The notes under the pieces are model-generated. The model searched no databases and was not told the origin of the DNA. It was given only the letters and a program-made list of their open reading frames with translations. The translations under genes and the position numbers were made by a program. From contig DEFD01000006.1 in the NCBI GenBank assembly GCA_002350615.1, forward strand, positions 27,229-37,596: a stretch of 10,368 nt of DNA, read 5' to 3'. Position 1 is the first letter of the stretch. Each line of letters opens with the position of its first letter. Of the stretch, positions 1 to 8,051 are shown in pieces. Source of the stretch: Bacteroidales bacterium UBA2861 (lineage in GTDB: Bacteria > Bacteroidota > Bacteroidia > Bacteroidales > UBA932).

Positions 1-51
1 GAGCAGAAGCCTCTGAAACAGCCGCGCCTGCTTAATCCTGACGCAAAATGA
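1..51 (+). CDS. C-terminal end of an upstream gene (partial, product unknown)
   Basis: Reading from base 1 in frame 1 gives 16 codons and then TGA at 49-51, ending in the residues LLNPDAK. This stop overlaps the ATG of the next gene in an ATGA arrangement, the same junction used by the following genes, which is the main reason for choosing this frame. Frame 3 is also open from the edge, ending in TAA at 33-35, and cannot be fully excluded. The fragment is too short to assign a family or function. Confidence 0.45.
   Translation, partial: EQKPLKQPRLLNPDAK
48..51 (+). other. ATGA stop/start overlap between upstream gene and GH36-like gene
   Basis: The ATG at 48-50 overlaps TGA at 49-51 of the frame-1 reading from the window edge. 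No Shine-Dalgarno-like sequence precedes it; the upstream bases are A-rich. This suggests translational coupling, provided the frame-1 fragment is a real gene end. Confidence 0.45.
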
Positions 52-2096
52 GAAAGATACTACTAAGTCTGATACTCTCCACCCTGTGCTTGTCCGCTTT
101 CGCCCAGGCGGAAAAGTGTTATGCCCGTATGGAGGGAGATACCCTCCGGCTCGGCAATTCTTTGATAGAGCGGAGCTTCCTCTGGAACGACGGAGCGTTG
201 GAAACCCTGAGCCTGAGCAGCAAGGACGATGCTTTCGTGCTGAAAACCAAGGGTTTGCGCCCGGACTTCAGGATGGGAAAGGGTGACGTGACGGATGCCC
301 GGATGGAGCAGACCCGCGTCCCCGCCACCGGAAGGCATCCGGCTTATCTGCTTGTGAGCGTGCAATATACTCAGGGCGAACTTGAAGTAAGGCGCGAGTA
401 CCGACTCTTCGAGGGCGTGCCTGCGATAGGATGCGACACCTGGGTCCGAGGCAGTTTCCGTGGCATTCTTGAGGGTGGCCGTGTAAACGCCGCCGATCAT
501 AAGAATATCGAGTCTTCCGCCGACATGGTATCAAAGGCCGTTTCCGGTACCGTTCTTGACCAGCTCAGCTTTCCGGGTGCGCACTGGCACGGGAAGGCGG
601 TGCGTTTCAGGGACGTGACCGACTGGAACAACAACCTCGTGCAGGAGGAGGATTTCATCGCCTATCGCAAGCTTAGTTACATGGGTAACCTGCTTTTCGT
701 GCGGGACGGCATTTCCGGCAATGGCTTCTTCTTCTTGAAGGAGGCGCCCTGCTCCGATGTGCAACTGGGCAACCCCTCCGGTGATTTCACCGCAGACTTC
801 GGCTGTTTCCAGGTAACTGGTGCAGGCATCCTTCCGGAGGATATAAAGAAGGATGAGTGGACTCGCCTCTACGGCTGCGTTACCGGAGTATTCGGCCCGG
901 GAGAACTGGCAGCGCTGAGCGCGGTGAGGGCCTGGCAGAAGACAGACCGCCTCCATCTGGATGTTGTTATGATGAATACATGGGGCGACCGCAGCCAGGA
1001 TTCCAAGGTGAACGAGGAATTCTGCCTAAGTGAACTGGAACTGGCCTCCCGACTCGGAATCGCCGTTTTCCAGATCGATGACGGATGGCAGAGCGGCAAG
1101 AGCCCTAATTCCAAGGTAGCAAAGGGTTCGTTCCGGAACATCTGGGACAACCCCGATTACTGGACTCCGGATCCGGTCAAGTATCCCCGCGGGCTGGACC
1201 CTGTGGTAGACCGTGCGAGAGCACTCAGGATGGAGGTTGGCCTCTGGTATAATCCAAGCGTGCAGAACGACTTCGCCGATTGGGAGAAGGACGCCGAGGC
1301 GATCATCGGCCTCTGGAAAAAATACGGCATACGCATATTCAAGATAGATGGGCTCCAGATACCCACGAAGCAGGCAGAGAATAATCTCAGGCGCCTTTTC
1401 GACAGGGTTCGTGAAGCTACGGACGATGCCGTTGTTTTCAATCTGGATGCAACTGCCGGACGCCGTGCCGGATACCACTATTTCGGGGAGTACGGCAACA
1501 TTTTCCTTGAAAACCGCTATACGGACTGGGGAAATTACTACCCCTACCATACCCTGCGCAATCTATGGATGCTGAGCCGTTATGTGCCGGCTGAGAAGAT
1601 CCAGACGGAGTTCCTGAATCCCTGGCGCAATGCTGACAAGTATGCGGAAGGGGATCCTTTCGCTCCGGCGAACTACGACTTCGGATACCTGGCCGCAATC
1701 TCCTTTGCTGGCCAGCCCCTGGCGTGGATGGAGGCATCCAACCTGCCGGAAGAAGCTTTCGCCACTGGTGACTTGATCCGCGCATACCGTGAAATATCCC
1801 CCGAATTCCATTCCGGCATCATCCTCCCTATCGGGGAGGAACCATCCGGCCGCTCCTGGACTGGATTCCAGAGCATTATAAGTCCCAACGAAGGCTATCT
1901 CCTGATATATCGTGAGGATAATCCTGCCAAAAAGGCAAGAATCCGCACCTGGCTCCCGGAAGGACGTCGCGTTCGCCTCGTGCCGGTGCTTGGAAGTGGC
2001 CGCAGCATCCGTTCCAAGGTAGGTGCCGATGGATGTATCTGCCTGAAAATCAGAGAGAAGAATTCAAGCAAATTGTATAAATACCTGATAAAATGA
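48..2096 (+). CDS. Secreted GH36-like (clan GH-D) putative alpha-galactosidase
   Basis: This 682-residue protein probably removes terminal alpha-galactosyl residues from oligosaccharides in the periplasm. It starts with a signal peptide (basic R2-K3, hydrophobic core, likely cut SAFA|Q20). An N-terminal beta-sandwich-like region runs to about residue 300, a (beta/alpha)8 barrel covers about 300-600, and a small beta domain ends the chain. The barrel carries the clan signature IDDGWQ at 343-348 (D344, D345, W347). FKIDG has D434 in the nucleophile position, and ENRYTDW has D493 as probable acid/base. The cysteine/glycine-rich motif usual before the acid/base in classic GH36 enzymes is replaced by DATAGRRAG at 467-475, so the protein is a divergent member and its substrate may differ. 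The ATG is fixed by an in-frame TGA at 39-41. The stop overlaps the next start by ATGA. The clan assignment is firm from motifs; alpha-galactosidase specificity is inferred. Confidence 0.8.
   Translation: MRKILLSLILSTLCLSAFAQAEKCYARMEGDTLRLGNSLIERSFLWNDGALETLSLSSKDDAFVLKTKGLRPDFRMGKGDVTDARMEQTRVPATGRHPAYLLVSVQYTQGELEVRREYRLFEGVPAIGCDTWVRGSFRGILEGGRVNAADHKNIESSADMVSKAVSGTVLDQLSFPGAHWHGKAVRFRDVTDWNNNLVQEEDFIAYRKLSYMGNLLFVRDGISGNGFFFLKEAPCSDVQLGNPSGDFTADFGCFQVTGAGILPEDIKKDEWTRLYGCVTGVFGPGELAALSAVRAWQKTDRLHLDVVMMNTWGDRSQDSKVNEEFCLSELELASRLGIAVFQIDDGWQSGKSPNSKVAKGSFRNIWDNPDYWTPDPVKYPRGLDPVVDRARALRMEVGLWYNPSVQNDFADWEKDAEAIIGLWKKYGIRIFKIDGLQIPTKQAENNLRRLFDRVREATDDAVVFNLDATAGRRAGYHYFGEYGNIFLENRYTDWGNYYPYHTLRNLWMLSRYVPAEKIQTEFLNPWRNADKYAEGDPFAPANYDFGYLAAISFAGQPLAWMEASNLPEEAFATGDLIRAYREISPEFHSGIILPIGEEPSGRSWTGFQSIISPNEGYLLIYREDNPAKKARIRTWLPEGRRVRLVPVLGSGRSIRSKVGADGCICLKIREKNSSKLYKYLIK
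2093..2096 (+). other. ATGA stop/start overlap between GH36-like and BACON-DUF4886 genes
   Basis: ATG at 2093-2095 and TGA at 2094-2096 share bases. The preceding stretch is AT-rich and lacks a Shine-Dalgarno sequence. Terminating ribosomes could reinitiate here, so the two products are probably made from one transcript. Confidence 0.8.
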
Positions 2097-4177
2097 AAAA
2101 ATCGATTTTGAAAGGAATCTTCATTTTAGGCCTTCTGGTCTTTGCATTCAGTTGTCAACCCGAAACGCCGGAAACCCCTTCAAATCAGGGAACCCCGGAG
2201 ACCCCCGAAACTCCGGTAGTTGAGGGCAAGGTGACTTTGGGACAGGGTGTCCCGGCAACCGGAATCGCATTGGAAAGTACGGTTTCCACAGCAACATTCA
2301 CCATTTCCGCCACCAAGGCATGGACCAGTTCCGTATCTGCCAACTGGCTCAGCATCAGGCCCGAAAGCGGCGAGGCCGGTGAAAGCATTACCATTACTTT
2401 GACCAGCCAGGCGAATGAAACTGGAGACAGCCGCACGGCCAACATTACCGTCAGCTGCGAGAAATCCACCGTGACCGTTCCTGTGACCCAGGTTCAGAAC
2501 AACGTGATGGTGCTGGATAACCAGACCTTCAGCGTGGCTGCCGCAGGGGAGACCATCACACTGCCCGTCAGAACCAACGTGACAATAACCCCGTCGTCCG
2601 ACGTCGCCTGGATAACCGTTGCCCAGACCAAGGCTGTGGTTGAGCATTCCTACTCAATTACCGTGGCCGCAAACGAGGCATATGAAGAGCGTGAAGGCCA
2701 CGTGACATTCTCTTCCGATGCTGGAAACGCCGTCATTACGGTTAAGCAGGAAGCGGCGGAAGAACCCTCAGACGGCATCATCCGTATCCTTGCCATCGGA
2801 AACAGTTTCTCTCAGGATGCTGTGGAGCAATACCTCTGGAACCTTTTCAATGCCGCAGGTAAAAAGGTTATCATCGGCGATCTGTACATTGGGGGATGCT
2901 CGCTGGAGACTCATTATAACAATTCCCAGTCAGATGCTGCAGACTATTATTACCGTAAGATAGTGGACGGCGAAAAAACCGAAACCAGATCCAGTCTTGC
3001 CGCCGGTCTCGAAGATGAGAAGTGGGATTACGTGAGTTTTCAGCAGGTCAGCGGATTGTCCGGACAGGCGGAGACTTATGAGCCTTATCTGGGCAACCTT
3101 ATCAACTATGTGAAGGGAAAGGTTGGCGAAAAAGCCACTCTCCTTCTCCATCAGACCTGGGCTTATGCTACCACGTCCGACCATTCCGACTTCTCCAAGT
3201 ACGACAAGAACCAGATGACAATGTATAATGCCATCATGAGCGCCGGACAGACGGCTATGGCTGCACATTCCGAGCTTAAGGCCGTGGTTCCTTGCGGAAC
3301 TGCAATCCAGAACGGACGCACCACCTGGCTCGGCGACACTTTCAACCGTGACGGCTATCATCTTGAGGTTACCTACGGCCGCTTCACTGCTGCCTGCACC
3401 TGGTACGAGACCATTTCGGGAGAATCTGTGCTGAATACTACCTGGCATCACGAGAACATCGATGATACCCTTGCCGAGATTTGCCGTGCAGCCGCACATG
3501 CGGCTTGCGCAAAGCCTTGGGAAGTGACCGAACTCACCGACTATAAGACTCCCACCACCCAGGACCCCGACTTCACCGTTCCCGTACAGATCGACTTTGG
3601 GGCCGGCACAACTGCAACCCCTGCAGGCTGGAGCCGGGTGCCCGTCTATTCAACCACGGATCCTGTCTTCCTCAAGAACGCCGAAGATAAATATGCAAGC
3701 ATCAGCATTACCGGATTGACCGGCTTCACTGCCAACTATAATGGGGTGGGCGGAGAAGTAGATCAGGAACTCACCATCAACGGAGTCAATTATCCCAAGG
3801 GTGTCTGGTACGATGGCATTATGATTGGTGGTACCAAGAATCAGGGTGATGTAGGTCCTGCGGTCGTTACCATCTCCGGATTCGATCCTTCCCTCACATA
3901 CGACCTTACCATCATTGCGGTTCGCTGGAACGGAAGTGCTGCCGCACGTATAAGCGAGTACAAGGTAACAGGCAAGACGGAATCCGAAGCCAAGAGTATC
4001 AACACCGGTCTTAAGAATATAACCGCCACCGATGGTAACTTCGATGGCTTTGGCGTCAGTTTCACCGGAGTGGCTCCCGCCTCGGATGGCACCATCAAGG
4101 TATCCATCATAGGCAAAGATACCACTCTTGCTGCTGACGGACATATCAACGCACTTACCATTAAAAAAGCTCAATGA
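2093..4177 (+). CDS. BACON-BACON-DUF4886 lipoprotein, putative SGNH-like carbohydrate esterase
   Basis: This 694-residue protein has a lipoprotein signal with lipobox AFSC and acylation site C21, so it should be membrane anchored, possibly on the cell surface. A Pro/Thr/Glu linker (about 22-45) leads to two BACON-like beta-sandwich domains (about 46-134 and 136-222); such domains are common in Bacteroidetes glycan-degrading proteins and are thought to bind carbohydrate or mucin or to act as spacers. Residues about 229-475 match DUF4886, beginning RILAIGNSFS. The GNS motif (S238) sits where SGNH hydrolases have the nucleophile, and DGYH (D420, H423) resembles their DxxH block, giving a plausible triad. 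A beta-rich C-terminal domain (about 497-694, starting PVQIDFG) is not recognised; it could be a binding module. Hydrolysis of an acetyl or other ester on a glycan is inferred from fold motifs and neighbours only. An in-frame TAA at 2078-2080 fixes the start. Confidence 0.8.
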   Translation: MKKSILKGIFILGLLVFAFSCQPETPETPSNQGTPETPETPVVEGKVTLGQGVPATGIALESTVSTATFTISATKAWTSSVSANWLSIRPESGEAGESITITLTSQANETGDSRTANITVSCEKSTVTVPVTQVQNNVMVLDNQTFSVAAAGETITLPVRTNVTITPSSDVAWITVAQTKAVVEHSYSITVAANEAYEEREGHVTFSSDAGNAVITVKQEAAEEPSDGIIRILAIGNSFSQDAVEQYLWNLFNAAGKKVIIGDLYIGGCSLETHYNNSQSDAADYYYRKIVDGEKTETRSSLAAGLEDEKWDYVSFQQVSGLSGQAETYEPYLGNLINYVKGKVGEKATLLLHQTWAYATTSDHSDFSKYDKNQMTMYNAIMSAGQTAMAAHSELKAVVPCGTAIQNGRTTWLGDTFNRDGYHLEVTYGRFTAACTWYETISGESVLNTTWHHENIDDTLAEICRAAAHAACAKPWEVTELTDYKTPTTQDPDFTVPVQIDFGAGTTATPAGWSRVPVYSTTDPVFLKNAEDKYASISITGLTGFTANYNGVGGEVDQELTINGVNYPKGVWYDGIMIGGTKNQGDVGPAVVTISGFDPSLTYDLTIIAVRWNGSAAARISEYKVTGKTESEAKSINTGLKNITATDGNFDGFGVSFTGVAPASDGTIKVSIIGKDTTLAADGHINALTIKKAQ
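2162..2215 (+). repeat. Short Glu-Thr-Pro linker repeat in the lipoprotein
   Basis: Two blocks of tandem ETP codon triplets (2162-2179 and 2198-2215), separated by a short S-N-Q-G-T-P segment, encode a flexible, acidic, proline-rich tether directly after the lipidated cysteine. The copies use different synonymous codons (ACG, ACC and ACT for Thr), so the repeat is conserved as protein rather than as a recent DNA duplication. It probably holds the BACON and DUF4886 domains away from the membrane. Confidence 0.6.
4174..4177 (+). other. ATGA stop/start overlap between BACON-DUF4886 and GH2-GH3 genes
   Basis: ATG at 4174-4176 overlaps TGA at 4175-4177. The bases just upstream are an A-run (TTAAAAAAGC) rather than a ribosome binding site. 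Co-translation with the lipoprotein gene is likely. Confidence 0.8.
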
Positions 4178-7100
4178 TAACAAGCCTTATCCTCGCTCTG
4201 ACATTATTCCTGCTCCCCAACCCGTACGGAAGGGAGCAGGTTTCCCTTAACGGTGAATGGTCCGCTATCATAGACCAGTACGATGTAGGTACTGGCAAAC
4301 AACTCTGGCAAGACCGGAGACCTGCCGACAAGCAGGAGTTTCTGGAGTATTCCTGGGACGGTGCTCTCAAACTCAATGTCCCGGGGGACTGGAATTCCCA
4401 GGAATCCGAACTCTGGCGCTATGAAGGCACGGTCTGGTATGCCAGGCATTTCGAGGCCCGTAAGACCGAAGGCAGGCATATCCTGTACTTCGCAGGTGTC
4501 AGCCAGCGTTGCAAGGTCTGGCTCAATGGTCAAAGGGTGGCGGAGCACGAGGGCTCGTTCACTCCTTTCCAGGCAGAAGTAAGCAATCTGCTGAAAGACG
4601 GGGATAATTTCCTTGTCGTCAAGGTGGATAACAAGCGCCGGAAAGAGGCTATCCCGGCGATGTCTTTCGACTGGTGGAATTACGGCGGCATTACCCGAGA
4701 CGTAATGCTGCTGAATGTGCCTCAGCTATATGTGTCCGACTACTTTGTGCGGTTGCAGGATGGCACATCCGACAGGATAGCGGCGGATGTGCAGGTGACT
4801 CCGCCATTCGGCGGGGTTGAGGTCAATATCTCCATCCCTGAACTTAAACTTAAGGCCAAGGCAAAGACAGATGAGAAGGGGGTCGCACATTTCCAACTGA
4901 AAGCAAAAAAACTTCGTCTCTGGAAACCTCTCGATCCCAAACTCTACGAAGTCTGCATCAGTGCGAATGAAGATATAATAACCGACAGAATAGGCTTCCG
5001 CAGCATATCCGTCGATGGCACCCGCATCCTCGTAAACGGTGAGGAGACCTTCCTCAAGAGCATCTCCTTCCATGAAGAAATCCCCATGGAAAAACGCCGG
5101 GCATGCACCGCCAAGGATGCCCGGACGCTTGTAGATGCAGCCCTTGAACTTGGCTGCAATGCCATTCGCCTTGCACATTACCCGCAAAGCGAATACATCG
5201 TACGCTATGCCGAGGAAAAGGGGCTGCTGATCTGGGAGGAAATACCCCTGTGGCAAGGGATAGACTTCTCCAATGAGGATACTTACAAAAAAGCGGAGAA
5301 GTACCTTTGGGAGATGATTGCGCGGGACCGCAACCGATGCGCCATCGGTTTCTGGAGCATCTCCAATGAGACTAGGCCGGCAACGGACAGGGATGCTTTC
5401 CTGAGCCGTCTGCTGGATTACGGCCGCTCGCTGGATTCATCCCGCCTGTTCACTTCTGCATTCGATGTGGCATTTTTTATCCCCGAGGCGGATGAGTTCC
5501 AGATGAAGGATGGATTCGCCGGGAAACTGGACGTGATCGGCATCAATAAATACATGGGATGGTATGCCAAATGGCCCAAGCCTGCAGCAGAGATACGCTG
5601 GAATGTCTTTGTCGATAAACCTCTGGTTATCAGTGAGTTCGGATGCGAGGCCCTGGCCGGGCGCACGGGCGATGCCGATGTCGCCAGTTCCTGGAGCGAA
5701 GACTATCAGGCTGCCCTTTACCGGGACAATCTGACCATGTTCCGCAACATCCCCAACCTGGCCGGAGTATCCCCCTGGGTGCTCTACGACTTCCTGAGCC
5801 CATATCGCCAGCATCCCTCCAACCAATCATTTTTCAACAGAAAGGGACTGCTGTCCGACAAGGGACGCAAGAAAAAAGCCTGGTATGTGATGAATGCATA
5901 CTATCGCGGGGCCCCGGAACTGTCCGGCCCGGTTTATAAGGATGCATCCGCTCCGGAAGAACTTAGGGTGAACGACCTGCTTTCCCGGATGACACTTCAC
6001 GAGAAGGTGATGCAGTTGAACCAGTACACTCTGGGCCGCAACAACAACGTGAACAACATAGGGGAGGAGGTTAAGAATATCCCTGCTGAAATCGGCTCCC
6101 TCATTTATTTCGACACCGATCCTAAACTTCGCAACGCCATGCAGAAACGGGCGGTGGAGCAGTCCCGCCTTGGAATTCCCATCCTTTTCGGCTACGACGA
6201 TATCCACGGTTTCAAGACACTTTACCAGATTTCTCTGGGCCAGGCCTGTTCCTGGAATCCGGAACTGGTGGAAAAGATGTGTGCACATTCGGCCCGCGAA
6301 GCCCGCAGGAGCGGTGTGGACTGGACCTTCTCACCCATGATTGATGTCGCCCGCGATCCCCGCTGGGGCCGCGTGGCGGAGGGTTACGGGGAAGATCCCT
6401 ACGTGAATGGAGTCTTCGGTGCCGCCACCGTGCGTGGATACCAGGGCGCCGGACTCACATCGCAGGATGCCGTAGCTTCCTGCCTCAAGCATTTCGTCGG
6501 CTATGGCGCCTCGGAGGCCGGCCGCGATTATGTGTATACCGAAATTTCGCGTCCCACACTCTGGAACGTGTACCTTTATCCTTATAAAATGGGTGTGGAT
6601 GCGGGAGCGGTGTCGCTCATGAGTTCGTTCAACGACATAAGCGGCGTGCCCGGCTCGGCAAATCACTATACCATGACCGGGGTCCTGCGGGACCGCTGGG
6701 GCTTCGACGGGCTTGTCGTCTCCGATTGGGATGCGGTGAAACAGCTTATCAATCAGGGATATAGCGCCGACCTGAAGGAGGCTTCCGCAGCCGCCCTGAC
6801 CGCTGGCGTGGATATTGATATGATGTCCCACGGATACGACAGATACCTGGAGGAACTGGTAGGAGAGGGGAAGGTTCCCGAGAGTGTGGTGGACGAGGCC
6901 GTACGCCGCGTGCTGCGGGTGAAGTTCCGCCTTGGCCTCTTCGAGAACCCTTACACCCCCGAATCTGCTCCCGAGGAGCGATTCTTCCTTCCAGAGGCCA
7001 TGCAGACCGCATCCGAACTGGCGGCTGAATCTATGGTGCTGCTGAAGAATGACGGCATCCTGCCCCTGAAGGGGGTGAAGAAACTGGCTGTCATCGGCCC

Positions 7101-8049
7101 TCTGGCCAAGAACGGCAGCGACCTGCGCGGAAACTGGCGCGGACATTCCGAAGCTGATGAGGTAGAGGTTTTCTTCGATGCGATCGTTCGGGAGTTCCCG
7201 GATGCCGAGGTGCGTTATGCTGAAGGTTGCGAAGTTGAGGGGAAAAAGGCTGACAATATCAACGATATCGTGGAACTGGCAAAATGGGCGGATGCCGTGG
7301 TGTTGTGCCTGGGCGAAAAACTGAACTGGAGCGGGGAGAACACCTCCCGCACCTCCATCGCCCTGCCAAATGGCCAGCAGGCATTGTTAAGCATGGTCAG
7401 TATGGCCGGTAAGCCGGTGGTGGTCACGCTCACAAACGGCCGCCCGCTGGAACTCTGCCACATCGTACCCTTCGCAAAAGCTATCGTGGAAACCTGGCAA
7501 CCGGGCTGCAACGGTGCATCCGCCCTTGCGGGAATACTGAGCGGACGCATCAATCCTTCCGGAAAACTAGCCATAACCTTCCCTTATGTGACAGGGCAGA
7601 TACCTATCTATTATAACCGTCACAAATCCGGCCGCAGGGGCACCCAAGGCATCTATAAGGACGGAATGCCAACCGAGCCCCTATATCCCTTCGGGCATGG
7701 CCTGAGCTATACCACCTTCGAATACGGCGAGCCCGTGGTGGTCGGGACTGCATCCCTGGATGCACCGTTCTCCGTTGAGGTGAGCGTGTCGAACACCGGC
7801 TCCGTGGACGGCAAGGAAGCAGTGCTCTGGTATGTGAGTGACCCGTACTGCTCGGTGCTCACTCGTCCCGAAAAGGAACTCAAGTTCTTCGAAAAGAAGA
7901 TGATACGAGCTGGGGCCACGGAGGTATTCCGCTTCGAGGTGGATCCCGCACGGGACCTTGGTTATCTGGACGGTGACGGGAAGTATTTCGTCGAGCCCGG
8001 AGAATATCATATCCTTGTAGGTGACAAGGATCTTAAGCTGAACCTGTAA
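4174..8049 (+). CDS. GH2 (beta-glucuronidase-like) - GH3 (BglX-like beta-glucosidase) fusion enzyme
   Basis: This 1291-residue protein joins two complete glycosidases. The GH2 half has a jelly-roll sugar-binding domain (about 20-185, with NVPGDWNSQ and WWNYGGITRDV), an Ig-like domain (to about 279) and a TIM barrel (about 280-580) with acid/base E399 in SISNET and nucleophile E488 in VISEFG. N555-R556-K557 (FNRKG) matches the Asn-x-Lys motif that contacts the carboxylate in beta-glucuronidases. The GH3 half begins at about 588 with the usual family opening (YKDAS, LLSRMTLHEK). It has RDPRWGR, K772-H773 in LKHF, nucleophile D851 in VVSDWD, candidate acid/base E1055 in SGEN, a C-terminal alpha/beta domain (about 945-1150), FGHGLSY at 1173-1179, and a fibronectin-III-like end (about 1199-1288). 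The only signal is a weak N-terminal hydrophobic segment with no basic residue; the start is nonetheless forced by TAA at 4162-4164. Both retaining activities look intact. Exact sugars cleaved are inferred. Confidence 0.88.
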   Translation: MITSLILALTLFLLPNPYGREQVSLNGEWSAIIDQYDVGTGKQLWQDRRPADKQEFLEYSWDGALKLNVPGDWNSQESELWRYEGTVWYARHFEARKTEGRHILYFAGVSQRCKVWLNGQRVAEHEGSFTPFQAEVSNLLKDGDNFLVVKVDNKRRKEAIPAMSFDWWNYGGITRDVMLLNVPQLYVSDYFVRLQDGTSDRIAADVQVTPPFGGVEVNISIPELKLKAKAKTDEKGVAHFQLKAKKLRLWKPLDPKLYEVCISANEDIITDRIGFRSISVDGTRILVNGEETFLKSISFHEEIPMEKRRACTAKDARTLVDAALELGCNAIRLAHYPQSEYIVRYAEEKGLLIWEEIPLWQGIDFSNEDTYKKAEKYLWEMIARDRNRCAIGFWSISNETRPATDRDAFLSRLLDYGRSLDSSRLFTSAFDVAFFIPEADEFQMKDGFAGKLDVIGINKYMGWYAKWPKPAAEIRWNVFVDKPLVISEFGCEALAGRTGDADVASSWSEDYQAALYRDNLTMFRNIPNLAGVSPWVLYDFLSPYRQHPSNQSFFNRKGLLSDKGRKKKAWYVMNAYYRGAPELSGPVYKDASAPEELRVNDLLSRMTLHEKVMQLNQYTLGRNNNVNNIGEEVKNIPAEIGSLIYFDTDPKLRNAMQKRAVEQSRLGIPILFGYDDIHGFKTLYQISLGQACSWNPELVEKMCAHSAREARRSGVDWTFSPMIDVARDPRWGRVAEGYGEDPYVNGVFGAATVRGYQGAGLTSQDAVASCLKHFVGYGASEAGRDYVYTEISRPTLWNVYLYPYKMGVDAGAVSLMSSFNDISGVPGSANHYTMTGVLRDRWGFDGLVVSDWDAVKQLINQGYSADLKEASAAALTAGVDIDMMSHGYDRYLEELVGEGKVPESVVDEAVRRVLRVKFRLGLFENPYTPESAPEERFFLPEAMQTASELAAESMVLLKNDGILPLKGVKKLAVIGPLAKNGSDLRGNWRGHSEADEVEVFFDAIVREFPDAEVRYAEGCEVEGKKADNINDIVELAKWADAVVLCLGEKLNWSGENTSRTSIALPNGQQALLSMVSMAGKPVVVTLTNGRPLELCHIVPFAKAIVETWQPGCNGASALAGILSGRINPSGKLAITFPYVTGQIPIYYNRHKSGRRGTQGIYKDGMPTEPLYPFGHGLSYTTFEYGEPVVVGTASLDAPFSVEVSVSNTGSVDGKEAVLWYVSDPYCSVLTRPEKELKFFEKKMIRAGATEVFRFEVDPARDLGYLDGDGKYFVEPGEYHILVGDKDLKLNL

Positions 8050-8051
8050 TG
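8047..8051 (+). other. TAATG stop/start overlap between GH2-GH3 and GH2 genes
   Basis: TAA at 8047-8049 shares its last base with ATG at 8049-8051. This is the same kind of coupling as at the earlier junctions, with a one-base overlap instead of four. Confidence 0.8.

Noticed and set aside
3..35. Alternative upstream gene end in frame 3, stopping with TAA at 33-35
   Set aside because: It would leave a 12-base gap, unlike all other junctions, and its codons have fewer G/C third bases than the genes here. Frame 1 fits better, but the choice is not certain.
1026..1550. A minus-strand open frame of 174 codons
   Set aside because: It is antisense to the GH36-like barrel, including its catalytic motifs, and has no family features of its own.
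2162..2215. ETP repeat considered as a DNA repeat or CRISPR-like element
   Set aside because: The units are nine bases, differ synonymously and lie in frame in a lipoprotein linker.
5900..5960. Possible frameshift or missed stop joining two separate GH2 and GH3 genes
   Set aside because: The reading frame is continuous, both sides show normal family sequence up to the join, and there is no second signal peptide or start motif between them. An assembly error cannot be excluded without reads.
6331..7146. A 271-codon open frame on the minus strand
   Set aside because: It lies wholly inside the GH3 catalytic region, which has intact family motifs on the + strand. The reverse frame shows no recognisable domain and is explained by codon bias.
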